A DNA stretch of 64,000 nt from Granulimonas faecalis (GCF_022834715.1 NZ_BQKC01000001.1:1772501-1836500); one strand, 5' to 3'; counted from the stretch's first letter, positions 26,216 through 35,191 are shown. Notes: generated from the sequence alone by a model not told the origin. Numbers and translations are program-made.

Positions 26216-28618
26216 CTACTCCCCCGTAACGGCCTCGACAACGCGCGCCCGCTGCTTCTTGCCGAGCCCGCGCAGGGTGCGGCCGGCACTGATGCCGACC
26301 TCCTCCATGAAGGCCGTGGCACGGGCGCGATCCCAGCCGGGCAGCGCCGAGAGGAACCGCACCACGGTGAGGGAGCGGGCGGCATCGTCCACGGCGTCGA
26401 GCACGTCCGCGGGCGACACGGCACCGGACTTGATGTTGGCGAGCAGGTCGCTGCGAAGCTTGCGGGTCTGGGCGGCCCTGGAGACGGGCTTGACCTCGGC
26501 AGGCGCGGGCTCCGGGGTCGCGGGCGCCTCGGGGGCGGCGTCGGCGGGCGCAGCGGCCTCGGAGGCGGCGTCGTCGTCGGCGGGCGCAGCGGCGGCATTG
26601 GGCGCGGCGGCGCCGCCGGCGACCTCGGGCTGGGCCGCCTTGGGCTTGCGGGAGCGACGGCGGCGGCGCGGCTTGGGGGCGTCGGTCTCGGGGGCCGGCG
26701 CCTCGGCGTCGGGCCGGTCGGCCGCAGGCTCGGGAGCGTCCTCGGGCTTGGGCACCTGGCCGGCCTCGGCTGCGGCATCGGCTACAGCTTCAGGCTGCTC
26801 GGCGGCCTTCTCGGCAGCGGCCTTGGACCGGGTGCTGCGGCGGCGACGCCCGGCTCGGCCGGGGCGCACGTCCTTCTGCTCCGGCTCCGCATCCTGCTCG
26901 GCGGACCGGGCGTCGCCGCCCTCGGCCTCCGCCTCGGGGGCGGGGGCATCCTCGGGCGTGGTCTCGGGTGTGGAGACCTGCCCCTCGGGAGCGTCGGCGT
27001 CGGCCGCGGGCTGCTCGGCGTCCGCCGCCTCCGCGACCTGTCCCTCCGTGTCCTGCCCCTCGGCGGCCCGTTCCTCCGCGGCCTGCCCCTCGGCGCCCTG
27101 CTCGGCCTTGGGCCTGCGGGAGCGGCGGCGACGGCGCGGCTTGGGGGCGTCGGCCTTCTCGGCGGGCGCGGCGTCCGCAGGCGCCTCCGCCCCGACGGCG
27201 GCCTCGGGCTCGGCGGGCTCAACCTTGGGTGCGGCCTCGGCCTTGGAGACCTGCTGCGAAGACTGCTGGGCGCCCTGGCCGTCGGCGGCCTGCTGCCTGC
27301 GCTGACCGCGCGAGTGCTGGCTCTGCTTGCGGTAGGTGCCCTCGCGGCGCTTGCCGTCGTCCTGCTGCCCCTCGCCCTGGCCGCCGCGGCCGGCGGGGAG
27401 GGCCGCCATGGCGGAGTCCACGTCGTAGTCGCTGAAGAGGTCCAGCGCCACGATCTCCTGCTCGAGCTTCACGTTGCGCTCGAGCATGTAGGAGACGAGG
27501 CCGCGGTAGCGCTCGTACTCCAGGAGCTGGGCCAGGAGGTCGCGGTCCTTGGACGTGAGCGGGTGGATGGCCTTGCGGTAGGCCGGGTTCGCCAGCTCGG
27601 CGATGCCCATGTGGAAGAGGCCCACCTCGCAGCCGAGGGTGTCCTCGATGACCTTGTGGGCCTTGAGGCCGGCGTAGTCGATGTCGCCAAAGTGCGCGAA
27701 CTCCACCTCGGGGTTCTGCTCGTGGATCATGCGCAGGAGCGCCCGGTGGCGCGGCGACACGGAACCCTGGGTGTAGATGTAGACGTCGTCGTCGTTGCAG
27801 CGGCGGTAGGCGTCGAGGTTCTCCACCGTGACGATGCGGCGGGCGCGCACGTAGGCGCGGTCGATGTTGGCGAGGTCGGCGTCGAACATCGAGATGCCAT
27901 TGGGCAGGATCGAGGCGTCGACGGCGCCCTTCTGGGTGATGAGCACCACGGGACCCTTGACGCAGATGGTCTTGAGGTCGGCCACGACGCCGGCCTCCTC
28001 CAGCGCTCCCACGTTGGAACGGCTGGCGCTGGAGCCGCGGCGGCGCAGGGTCTGGGCCACGCGCTTGAGGCCCACGCGGTCGAGCTTCTTGGTGTCGCCG
28101 GTGACGAGCAGCGAGAGCTCGCGCGGGGTGAGGGGCGAGTCTACCTCGTCGAGGTACTCGGCGGCCTCCTCGGTGATGCGCGGGTCCACAGGATCCGATG
28201 TGCGGCGGCGACCGTGTCGCTGCGCGTGGGTCTGACCGCCCTGGGACTGGGCCTGCCGCTTGCGGGCGACGGCCTCCTCGGCCCGGGCCTGCTCGGCCTC
28301 CTCCTGGGCCACGCGGGCAGCGAGCTTCTCGAGCTCGTGGGCTGCCTTGTCGGCGTCCTCCAGGGTGACGGTGTCCACGTAGGTGCCCCCGTCGTGCTTG
28401 GACTTGGTCATGCGCACCATGCGCTGGCTCTCCAGCGACTGCACGGCCGAGAAGATCCACTGGGCCTGCTTGCGGGAGGCCTCGTCGTCGTGCTCGAGGT
28501 AGGAAGGTAGGATGTCGGACGGGACCAGGGTGGGCGGCTCGTCGGCGGGGGCGGCCCCGTCGAAGGCGGCACAGAGCCTCTCGAGCAGCTGGTACTTGAA
28601 CGTGTCGGTGGGTTTCAA
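26216..28618 (-). CDS. JetD-like Toprim protein fused to an mIHF-like DNA-binding domain
   Basis: An 800-residue protein. Residues 1-95 look like a winged-helix/JetD N-terminal region, followed by a charged coiled segment (95-125). About 150-395 match the JetD C-terminal (DUF2220) Toprim nuclease domain of Wadjet: VENLDAY (E266), YTQGSVSPRHRALL, HFGDIDYAGLK (D312, D314) and FHMGIAEL. About 400-705 is a low-complexity Ala/Glu/Pro tail with basic clusters such as PKPRRRRRSRRPK. The last ~90 residues resemble actinobacterial integration host factor: IKSGAVSPADVLDA, FLSALPGWDRARA, FMEEVGISAGR and LRGLGKKQRARV. The TTG start has GGAGGT 6 bp upstream. JetA, JetB and JetC are absent within the window. 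Probably a DNA-structure-sensing nuclease or a nucleoid protein; activity is untested. Confidence 0.8.
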   Translation of the reverse strand: MKPTDTFKYQLLERLCAAFDGAAPADEPPTLVPSDILPSYLEHDDEASRKQAQWIFSAVQSLESQRMVRMTKSKHDGGTYVDTVTLEDADKAAHELEKLAARVAQEEAEQARAEEAVARKRQAQSQGGQTHAQRHGRRRTSDPVDPRITEEAAEYLDEVDSPLTPRELSLLVTGDTKKLDRVGLKRVAQTLRRRGSSASRSNVGALEEAGVVADLKTICVKGPVVLITQKGAVDASILPNGISMFDADLANIDRAYVRARRIVTVENLDAYRRCNDDDVYIYTQGSVSPRHRALLRMIHEQNPEVEFAHFGDIDYAGLKAHKVIEDTLGCEVGLFHMGIAELANPAYRKAIHPLTSKDRDLLAQLLEYERYRGLVSYMLERNVKLEQEIVALDLFSDYDVDSAMAALPAGRGGQGEGQQDDGKRREGTYRKQSQHSRGQRRQQAADGQGAQQSSQQVSKAEAAPKVEPAEPEAAVGAEAPADAAPAEKADAPKPRRRRRSRRPKAEQGAEGQAAEERAAEGQDTEGQVAEAADAEQPAADADAPEGQVSTPETTPEDAPAPEAEAEGGDARSAEQDAEPEQKDVRPGRAGRRRRSTRSKAAAEKAAEQPEAVADAAAEAGQVPKPEDAPEPAADRPDAEAPAPETDAPKPRRRRRSRKPKAAQPEVAGGAAAPNAAAAPADDDAASEAAAPADAAPEAPATPEPAPAEVKPVSRAAQTRKLRSDLLANIKSGAVSPADVLDAVDDAARSLTVVRFLSALPGWDRARATAFMEEVGISAGRTLRGLGKKQRARVVEAVTGE

Positions 28619-28818
28619 GGAGCGACCTCCAAGCCGCGGGAACGTGCGATGGGAGCCCGGCGGCGTGGAGCCATGGGCCTGTCAAGTGTATATCGCCCGT
28701 GTGGTGGGATTGTTTCTCGGGACTCCCCGAGGGTCCAAGGGGCCGCTTGCAGCCGGGATGGCCCGACCGCTGCCGGCTGCCGGCGCCGGCTTCCCGCTGC
28801 CCCTGCCAACCCGTCGCA

Positions 28819-28920
28819 GCCGTTTGGTACTTTTCGGTATGAAAACTCATCTAAACCACCAAATGGGGTGCCGTTTGGTGGTTTTCCGCCCCAGTACCGA
28901 GGAAAAACCACCAAACGGTT
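28819..28920. repeat. Left ~100-bp structured repeat of the bracketed element
   Basis: Begins GCCGTTTGGTACTTTTCGGT, then a hairpin of AACCACCAAAT against GTTTGGTGGTT, then AAAAACCACCAAACGG. Its first ~70 bp are repeated in inverted orientation at the right end (30108-30177). The 28619-28818 stretch before it shows no gene. Confidence 0.85.
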
Positions 28921-29003
28921 CCGAGAACAACCGCGACCTCCCCCGGCGCCGCAAAGTCCCCTAGTATGGGAGCCACCAGTTCGACCGCCTCAGGGAGCTG
29001 CCT

Positions 29004-30020
29004 ATGGGCACCGTGTTTGGCGGCCTGATGGCGAGGGCGTTTTGGACCCTTGGAATCCCGCTCAACCCCCTCTCCCCTTCCCAGACCAGCCTCGCCATGG
29101 CCCGGAGCCGCTGTTCCGCACGAGAGATCAAGCGATTCAGAGAGACCCCCGTCCACGCCGCCGTCGAGGGGTTCCTGCGCGCCGCCGCTGAGACCCACGG
29201 CCCCGCGGAAGGCCCCGAGCCGGCCGTGGACGTGGTGGTGGACACCCCCGCCAAGATCCATCGCGCGAAGGGGGTCCGCTGCCTCTGCTCGACCCTGGAC
29301 CCTCCCGCGGGGAGCCTTGCCGAGGTGGGCGGCTGCGAGGCCGTGTGCTCCCTCACGCCCGCCCAGCACTTCGTGGTGCGCGCACGCGACCTCGACCCGG
29401 TGGGATGTTGCCTGCTCGCCATGGAGCTGTGCGGCACCTACCTGCTGCGCCCGGACCTCCCGGCGGGATTCGCCACACTCCCGGAGCCCCTCGTCTCGGT
29501 GGTGGACCTCGCGCGCCAGACGGGGCGCAACCGGGGGATGCCGGGGGCGCGCCGGGCCCTCGAGGCCCTGACCCACACCTGCGACGGAAGCGCCTCGCCC
29601 ATGGAGACCGCCGTCGTCCTCCTGCTCGTGCTGCCGCCGGAACTCGGGGGCCACGGGCTCCCGCTACCCCGGCTCAACGAGGAGGTCCCGATATCGTCGG
29701 CGTCCTCCCGGCTGCTGGGCGGCACCCGGACCGTGCGCCCCGACATCCTATGGCCCGACGCCGGGCTCGACCTGGAGTACGACAGCCGCTCCTTCCACAC
29801 CCAGCACGACGCCGACCGCGATCGGGCCCGGCGGAGCGCCCTCCAGACCGCGGGCATCGAGCCTCTCTCGCTGACCCCGCAGATCGTGGGGAACGCCGCC
29901 GCCTTCGACGAGGTGGCCCGCCTCGTGGCCCGGCGCCTCTCCATGGCGGCCGAGACCCCCGACCCCCAGGCCCAGGCACAGCTCCGCCAGAGGCTCCTCG
30001 GGACCCACCCGGTCTGGTAG
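29004..30020 (+). CDS. PD-(D/E)XK/DUF559-like protein with AbiEi-like context
   Basis: A 338-residue protein. The C-terminal third resembles the DUF559/Vsr-like nuclease fold: E201 in an N-terminal helix, then RPDILWPDAGLDLEYDSRSF (D247, E258, D260), H265, a D/R-rich helix and a G-I-E-P-L-S-L-T strand, matching the D-(E)-x-D pattern of PD-(D/E)XK proteins. The catalytic Lys is not obvious. The N-terminal part (1-180) may correspond to the AbiEi-type antitoxin-like region described for related actinobacterial proteins, but I am unsure. CAGGGAG precedes ATG 29004. It is the only gene inside a pair of inverted ~100-bp repeats, suggesting a mobile or repeat-linked unit. No adjacent AbiEii-type toxin is present. 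Confidence 0.65.
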   Translation: MGTVFGGLMARAFWTLGIPLNPLSPSQTSLAMARSRCSAREIKRFRETPVHAAVEGFLRAAAETHGPAEGPEPAVDVVVDTPAKIHRAKGVRCLCSTLDPPAGSLAEVGGCEAVCSLTPAQHFVVRARDLDPVGCCLLAMELCGTYLLRPDLPAGFATLPEPLVSVVDLARQTGRNRGMPGARRALEALTHTCDGSASPMETAVVLLLVLPPELGGHGLPLPRLNEEVPISSASSRLLGGTRTVRPDILWPDAGLDLEYDSRSFHTQHDADRDRARRSALQTAGIEPLSLTPQIVGNAAAFDEVARLVARRLSMAAETPDPQAQAQLRQRLLGTHPVW

Positions 30021-30077
30021 GGCCCCACGGCCTGCCCGCCACCGAGGCCGGCGGCCCGCCCACGGCTGGCCGCCGCA

Positions 30078-30177
30078 GCCGTTTGGTACTTTTCGGCCGT
30101 CGACGGAGGAAAAACCACCAAACGGCGCCCCATTTGGTGGTTTAGATCAAATTATATACCGAAAAGTACCAAACGGC
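30078..30177. repeat. Right ~100-bp structured repeat, inverted copy
   Basis: Ends ACCGAAAAGTACCAAACGGC, the exact complement of the left copy's start. Its reverse complement follows the left copy through the TCTAAACCACCAAATGGGG hairpin for about 70 bp with few differences. It begins with its own GCCGTTTGGTAC motif, so the short motif occurs at both of its ends. Confidence 0.85.
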
Positions 30178-30252
30178 CCGAGCCGGGCGCCCCAAGCCCC
30201 ATACCGCATGCCCCATGCCAAAACGGGGCCGCGGCCCCGGGCTCACCGGCCC

Positions 30253-31206
30253 CTACAGCAGGCCGGACCTCTGCGCGCCGTGGTAGGCCGCGCCCACCAT
30301 ACCGGCAAGGTTGCCCAGGGACGCCGGGCGGATGGGGATGTCCCGGCACGTGCGGATGACCGTGTCGCGGTAGGCGTCCTCCACGAGCGGCCCAAAGAGG
30401 TCGAACGCCGCGCTCATGCCGCCGCCCACCACAAATGCGTCGGGGTCGAGGGTGCACGCGACCATGGCCAGCGCGCGCCCGAGGTAGCGGGCGTACTCGT
30501 CCAGGGCCTCCACGGCCACGTCGTCGCCGTGGCGGGCGGCCTCGAACACCGGCAGCGAGTGGGCGTCGTGCTCCAGCTCCACCGGCACCTGGCCGTGGCG
30601 GGCGCAGGCGTCGCGGTAAAGGTGCACCAGGCCGCGGGCGCTCGTGTACATCTCCAGGCAGCCGCGGTTGCCGCAGCCGCACAGACGGCCTCCGGGCACC
30701 ACGGGCAGATGGCCGATCTCGCCGGTGCCGCCGCGGCCCACGACGACCTTGCCGTCGACCACGATACCTCCGCCCACGCCGGTGCCCAGGGTCACGAACA
30801 CGAGGTTGCGCGCCCCCTGGCCGCTGCCGCGCCAGAGCTCCCCCAGCGCGGCGGCGTTGGCGTCGTTCATCGGGTACACCGGCACGCCGAAGGCCTCGGC
30901 CAAGGCGTCCACGAGCCCCTCGAGGTTCACCTGCACGTTGGGGGCCAGGAGCAGCTCGTCCTCCGGGGTGACCACGCCGGGCAGGGCCAGGCCCACGGCG
31001 GCGATGTAGGCGTCGTCGCCGGCAAAGCCCTCGGCCATGGCGCGCACCTTCCCGGCGGCCGACGCCAGCTCCCCGGGCGTCTGCATCGACTCGGTGCGCA
31101 CGGCGGAGAAGTCCGCCACGTCGCCGTCCATGGTGACCAGCGCCACCTTGACCGTGGTGCCGCCCACGTCGATGCCCACCAGGTACGGGACCTTCTCGGA
31201 AGCCAT
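30253..31206 (-). CDS. glcK: ROK family glucokinase
   Basis: A 317-residue cytoplasmic sugar kinase of the ROK family. Visible: phosphate-1 loop GIDVGGTTVKVALV at the N-terminus, PNVQVNLEGL, catalytic-region MNDANAAALGELW, GTGVGGGIV, and the zinc-binding CGCGNRGCLE motif. These fit ATP-dependent phosphorylation of glucose. ATG 31206 (MASEKVPYL) is preferred; the longer frame to 31287 runs back toward ddl. It is the last gene of a minus-strand group with the aminotransferase and the Ddl-like ligase. It could also act on another hexose, as ROK kinases vary. Confidence 0.88.
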   Translation of the reverse strand: MASEKVPYLVGIDVGGTTVKVALVTMDGDVADFSAVRTESMQTPGELASAAGKVRAMAEGFAGDDAYIAAVGLALPGVVTPEDELLLAPNVQVNLEGLVDALAEAFGVPVYPMNDANAAALGELWRGSGQGARNLVFVTLGTGVGGGIVVDGKVVVGRGGTGEIGHLPVVPGGRLCGCGNRGCLEMYTSARGLVHLYRDACARHGQVPVELEHDAHSLPVFEAARHGDDVAVEALDEYARYLGRALAMVACTLDPDAFVVGGGMSAAFDLFGPLVEDAYRDTVIRTCRDIPIRPASLGNLAGMVGAAYHGAQRSGLL

Positions 31207-31293
31207 GGCTCTCCCTCTCTCCCCTCGCGCCCGGCCGGGCCGAGAAACGAATGGGGTCGCCGGCCCTCCTCCGGCGACCCCGTCCACATACAG

Positions 31294-32286
31294 CTAGCAG
31301 CCTCGCGCGTAGGCCTGCTCGACCATGGAGTCGAGCAGCTCGGGCAGGGCGATCCCGGCGGCCTCCAGGGCCGTGGGCACGAGCGAGGTCTCGGTGAGGC
31401 CGGGGAAGACCTTGAGGTCGAGAACCCGGGGCGCGGCGCCGTCCCACACCATGTCCACGCGGGCCATGTCGCGGCAGCCGAAGGCGCGGTAGACCTCGAT
31501 GGCGGCGCGCTCGCAGGTGCTGCGGATGGACGCGGCCTCCTGCCCGTCGGGCGACAGCGACTCCGGGCGCACCGGGCAGAAGTAGCTCACGGCCTGCGGG
31601 TCCAGGCGGGCATCGGTGTCGTACACGCCCTCGGCCACGATCTCCACGGGCGGCAGCACCTCCTCGTCGCCGGGGTCGCCGATCACCGTGACGGACAGCT
31701 CCACGCCGTCCACCCACTCCTGCACGAGCACCGTGTCGTCGAAGGCCAGTGCGCCCATGAGGGCCTCGCCCAGGCCGTCGGCGGACTCCACCTTGGAGAG
31801 GCCCATGGCCGAGCCGCCGCAGGCCGGCTTCACGGCCAGCGGGAACCCGCCCACGCGCTCGGGCATGAGGTCGAGGGCCTCCGCGGCGCCAAGGTTGCGG
31901 AACGCCCCCTCGGGCAGCGCCACCTGGGCGGGCCAGCGCACCACGGAGTCCTCCGGGGCGTAGGCGCGGGCCATGACGAAGGGCAGCTCGGCCTTGTTCC
32001 AGGTGTTGCGGCACACCGGGGGCAGCGAGCCCACGAAGGGGATGTCCAGGAAGGTGAGCAGCGACGGCACGGCGCCATCCTCGCCGCCGGCGCCGTGGAG
32101 GGCGACGAAGGCCACGTCGGGGCGCTCGGTGCGCAGGGTGTCCACGAGGTTCTCGTCGGCGTCGAGGGCCAGCACCTTGTGGCCGCGGGCCTCGAGGGCT
32201 TCGACCACGTGCTTGCCGCTGGCCAGCGAGAAGCGGCGCTCGAAGGAGGAGCCGCCCATGATGACGGCAACGGTTGGCTTGTCCAT
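31294..32286 (-). CDS. ddl: D-alanine-D-alanine ligase-like ATP-grasp protein
   Basis: A 330-residue ATP-grasp enzyme of the Ddl family, which joins two D-alanines for peptidoglycan. The N-terminal MGGSSFERRFSLASGKH keeps the Glu of the usual ERE-SL motif; ARVD and PGLTETSLVP are present near the C-terminus. Two sites are unusual. The ATP loop is PACGGSAMGLSKV rather than REGSSVG. The metal-binding E-x-N before PG is D-L-K (VLDLKVFPGLT), so Asn is replaced by Lys. It may be a divergent Ddl or a paralogue with another carboxylate-amine substrate. It starts 3 bp after the aminotransferase stop, so the two are coupled. Confidence 0.75.
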   Translation of the reverse strand: MDKPTVAVIMGGSSFERRFSLASGKHVVEALEARGHKVLALDADENLVDTLRTERPDVAFVALHGAGGEDGAVPSLLTFLDIPFVGSLPPVCRNTWNKAELPFVMARAYAPEDSVVRWPAQVALPEGAFRNLGAAEALDLMPERVGGFPLAVKPACGGSAMGLSKVESADGLGEALMGALAFDDTVLVQEWVDGVELSVTVIGDPGDEEVLPPVEIVAEGVYDTDARLDPQAVSYFCPVRPESLSPDGQEAASIRSTCERAAIEVYRAFGCRDMARVDMVWDGAAPRVLDLKVFPGLTETSLVPTALEAAGIALPELLDSMVEQAYARGC

Positions 32287-32289
32287 GGC

Positions 32290-33561
32290 TCACATCCCTT
32301 TCCTGGGGGTCTCGGGCAGCGCGCCCGCCTTGAGGAAGGCGCGGTAGAGCTCCATGCGGTCGGCGATGACCTCCGAGAGGCGCCGGATGCCCTCGCGGAT
32401 CTTGTCCTCCGGCTCGTAGGAGAAGGCCAGGCGCATGGAGGAGCGGCCCTGGCCGTCGGGGAAGCAGTTGGTGCCGGGCACGTAGGCCACGCCGTTCTCC
32501 AGGGCCGCCGACATCATCTGCTCGGTGTCGAAGTACGGGGGCAGCGTGACGTAGACGAACAGGCCGCCCTCGGGGTGGGTCCAGGTGGCCTCGGGCGGGA
32601 AGAACTCCTCCAAGGCCGAGATCATGGCGTCGCGGCGGCTCCGGTAGATGGCGCGCGACTTGACCAGGGTGCCCTTCCAGTCCGTGTTGGTGAAGTACTG
32701 CTCGGCGAGGATCTGGTTGAAGGCGCTGCAGCAGAGGCTCGCGCCCTGCTCGCAGAGGTTGATCTTGGCCAGCACCGGCTTGGGCGCCACGCACCAGGCC
32801 AGACGGAGCCCCGGGGCGAAGATCTTGGACGTGGTGCCGAGGTAGATGACGTTGGGGTCCATGGACTTGAGGGGGGCGATGTGCTCCCCCTCGAAGCGCA
32901 GGCGCCCGTAGGGGTCGTCCTCGATGACCTGGATGTCGTACTCGTGGGCGAGCTCCAGGAGGCGCTTTCGGCGCTCGAGCGTCATGGTCACGCCGGCCGG
33001 GTTCTGGAAGTTGGGGATGGTGTAGATGAACTTGGCGCCGCGGGGCCCGAGGCGCTTCAGAGTCTCCTCGAGGGCGTCCATGCGCATGCCCTCGTCGTCC
33101 ATGGGCACGACCTCGACGTCGGGCTGGTAGGCGGAGAAGGCCTGGAGGGCGCCGAGGTAGCTGGGGCCCTCCACGATGATCTTGTCGCCTGGGTTGATGA
33201 AGACGCGGCCCATGAAGTCCAGGGCCTGCTGGGAGCCACCGGTGATGATGATCTCGTCGGGGTCCACGTGGATGCCGTCCTCGGCCAGCATGCCGGCCAC
33301 CATGGCGCGGGTCTCGATGCGGCCGTCGGACCCGCCGTACTGCAGCGACTTGAGGCCGTTCTCGGTCACCACGCGCTTGGCGCACTCCGCCACCTCGTCG
33401 AGGGGCAGGCTCGAGATGTCGGGGCTGCCGCCGGACAGGCCGATGACGTTGGGGCGGGATATGGCTGCGAACAGGTCTCGCACGGCGCTGCGGCGGAGAT
33501 GCTCCACGCGGTCGGCGTAGAGGTCCTCCCATTCGTCGAAGACAAGGTGAGAGCTAGGCAT
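32290..33561 (-). CDS. PLP-dependent aminotransferase, class I/II (2-aminoadipate/LysN-like)
   Basis: A 423-residue fold-type I aminotransferase without a GntR domain, most like the aromatic/2-aminoadipate group. Visible: SGGSPDISSLPLDEV at the N-terminus, GGSQQALDF, FIYTIPNFQNPAGV, the Asp of VIEDDPYG and the PLP Lys in GTTSKIFAPGLRLAW. AGGAGCCC precedes ATG 33561. Directly upstream of ddl; a role in amino-acid supply for the wall is possible but not shown. Substrate cannot be fixed from sequence. Confidence 0.83.
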   Translation of the reverse strand: MPSSHLVFDEWEDLYADRVEHLRRSAVRDLFAAISRPNVIGLSGGSPDISSLPLDEVAECAKRVVTENGLKSLQYGGSDGRIETRAMVAGMLAEDGIHVDPDEIIITGGSQQALDFMGRVFINPGDKIIVEGPSYLGALQAFSAYQPDVEVVPMDDEGMRMDALEETLKRLGPRGAKFIYTIPNFQNPAGVTMTLERRKRLLELAHEYDIQVIEDDPYGRLRFEGEHIAPLKSMDPNVIYLGTTSKIFAPGLRLAWCVAPKPVLAKINLCEQGASLCCSAFNQILAEQYFTNTDWKGTLVKSRAIYRSRRDAMISALEEFFPPEATWTHPEGGLFVYVTLPPYFDTEQMMSAALENGVAYVPGTNCFPDGQGRSSMRLAFSYEPEDKIREGIRRLSEVIADRMELYRAFLKAGALPETPRKGM

Positions 33562-33667
33562 AGGGCTCCTTTCCGATTGTTTTAGCCTATCACGGCGCCC
33601 GTGGCGCGAACCGACCGTCGCCCAAGGGGCACAATGGCCAAAGACACCCCGACGAACAGGAGCCCCC

Positions 33668-35191
33668 ATGGCAAGCCGCGACCTCGAACAAGCCCTCTCT
33701 TCCATCGACGCCATGGAGGCGCGCCGCTACGCCCTGCGCTACGCGCTCGTGAGCGCCGAATGGCTGGCCGAGACCGCCGACCCCGAGAAGGCCGCCCCCG
33801 GCCGCGGCGAGGCGGTGGCGGGCCTGGAGGAGATGGACCGCGAGGTGCTCTGCGGCGCCGAGATGGGCGCGGCCCTGGACGTGTTGGAGGCCCACCGCGA
33901 AGGGCTGGGCCTCAAGGACGCCGCGCGCCTGCGCGTGCTGGGGCGCGACCGTTCCGAGCAGACGCGCATCCCCAACGAGCTGGCCGGCGCCATGAGCCGC
34001 GCCGTCAACGACGCCACCATGGCCTGGCGCCGCGCCAAGCGGGACAACGACTGGGGCGTGTTCGCGCCGCACCTGGACGCCGTGGTGGCGCTGTGCCGCC
34101 GCCAGGCCGCCTGCCTCGACCCGGGCCGCGACCCCTACGACGTACTGCTCGACCTCTACGAGCCCGGCTGCGACCAGGCCTTCTACGACCGGTTCTTCGA
34201 GCGTGTGCGCGCCTGCGTGGTGCCGCTCGCGGAGCGGGTGGCCGCGGCGCCGCAGCCGTCGCGCGCCTGCGTGGCCGGGGCGTTCGATCCCGATCGGCAG
34301 TGGGCGCTGGCCCGCGACCTCGCCCTCTTCGAGGGCGTGGACCCCGAGAAGCTCGTGATGGGGCGCACCGAGCACCCCTTCTCCGACGGCATCGACTCCG
34401 GCCACGTGTTCATCGCCACCCACATCTACGAGGACGACGTGCTCTCCAACGTGTTCTCCGTGCTCCACGAGGGCGGCCACGCCATGTACGAGGCCGGCGT
34501 GGACCCGGAGTTCGACCGCACGTGCCTGGCCGGCGGCACCTCCATGGGCATGCACGAGGCCCAGAGCCGCTTCTTCGAGAACTACGTGGGCCGCTCCCGC
34601 GCCTTCGCGGGGCCGCTGCTGGCCGCCATGGCGTCGCACTTCCCCGAGAAGCTGGAGGGCGTCACCGCCGGGGACCTCTACCGCGCCGAGAACCGCGTGG
34701 AGCCGAGCCTCGTGCGCACCGAGGCCGACGAGCTCACCTACCCACTCCACGTGATGGTGCGCTACGAGGTGGAGAAGGGGCTCCTCTCCGGCGAGCTCGC
34801 CGCCGCCGACGTGCCCGCGGCCTGGGGCCGGCTCTACCGGGAGTACCTGGGCGTGGAGGTGCCCGACGACCGTCGCGGCGCCCTGCAGGACATCCACTGG
34901 TCCCAGGCGTCCATCGGGTACTTCCCCACCTACGCCTTGGGCGGCGCCTACGGCGCACAGCTGCTGCACGCCATGACGGCGGACCTAGCGGCCGGGGGCA
35001 CGCCCTTTGACGACGTGCTGGCCTCGGGCGACCTCGTGCCGGTGCGCGCCTGGCTGGGCGACCGCGTGTGGCGCTGGGGCCGCTCCAAGGAGCCGAGGCG
35101 GATCGTGGAGGAGGCCTGCGGCGAGGAGTTCGACCCGGACTATTACTGCGACTACCTGGAGCGCAAGTTCGGCGAGCTGTACGGGCTGTAG
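33668..35191 (+). CDS. M32 family carboxypeptidase (thermostable carboxypeptidase Taq-like)
   Basis: A 507-residue zinc metallopeptidase. The active-site motif is HEGGHAMYE (HExxH) with the third ligand in HEAQSRFFENYVGRS about 30 residues later; LYEPGCD near the middle and YFPTYALGGAYGAQL near the C-terminus are family hallmarks. The M32 family releases C-terminal amino acids from peptides in the cytoplasm. AGGAGCCCCC precedes ATG 33668. Divergent from the aminotransferase operon with 106 bp between, and followed at 46 bp by dtd. Complements peptide uptake by the Opp system elsewhere in the window. Confidence 0.9.
   Translation: MASRDLEQALSSIDAMEARRYALRYALVSAEWLAETADPEKAAPGRGEAVAGLEEMDREVLCGAEMGAALDVLEAHREGLGLKDAARLRVLGRDRSEQTRIPNELAGAMSRAVNDATMAWRRAKRDNDWGVFAPHLDAVVALCRRQAACLDPGRDPYDVLLDLYEPGCDQAFYDRFFERVRACVVPLAERVAAAPQPSRACVAGAFDPDRQWALARDLALFEGVDPEKLVMGRTEHPFSDGIDSGHVFIATHIYEDDVLSNVFSVLHEGGHAMYEAGVDPEFDRTCLAGGTSMGMHEAQSRFFENYVGRSRAFAGPLLAAMASHFPEKLEGVTAGDLYRAENRVEPSLVRTEADELTYPLHVMVRYEVEKGLLSGELAAADVPAAWGRLYREYLGVEVPDDRRGALQDIHWSQASIGYFPTYALGGAYGAQLLHAMTADLAAGGTPFDDVLASGDLVPVRAWLGDRVWRWGRSKEPRRIVEEACGEEFDPDYYCDYLERKFGELYGL

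Noticed and set aside
26216-28618. Complete Wadjet (JetABCD) system
   Set aside because: Neighbouring genes encode a membrane microprotein, an ABC permease and a nuclease-like protein; no JetA, JetB or SMC-like JetC is present.
28819-30177. Ordinary insertion sequence with DDE transposase
   Set aside because: The encoded protein shows no DDE or tyrosine/serine recombinase motifs, and no flanking target duplication is evident.
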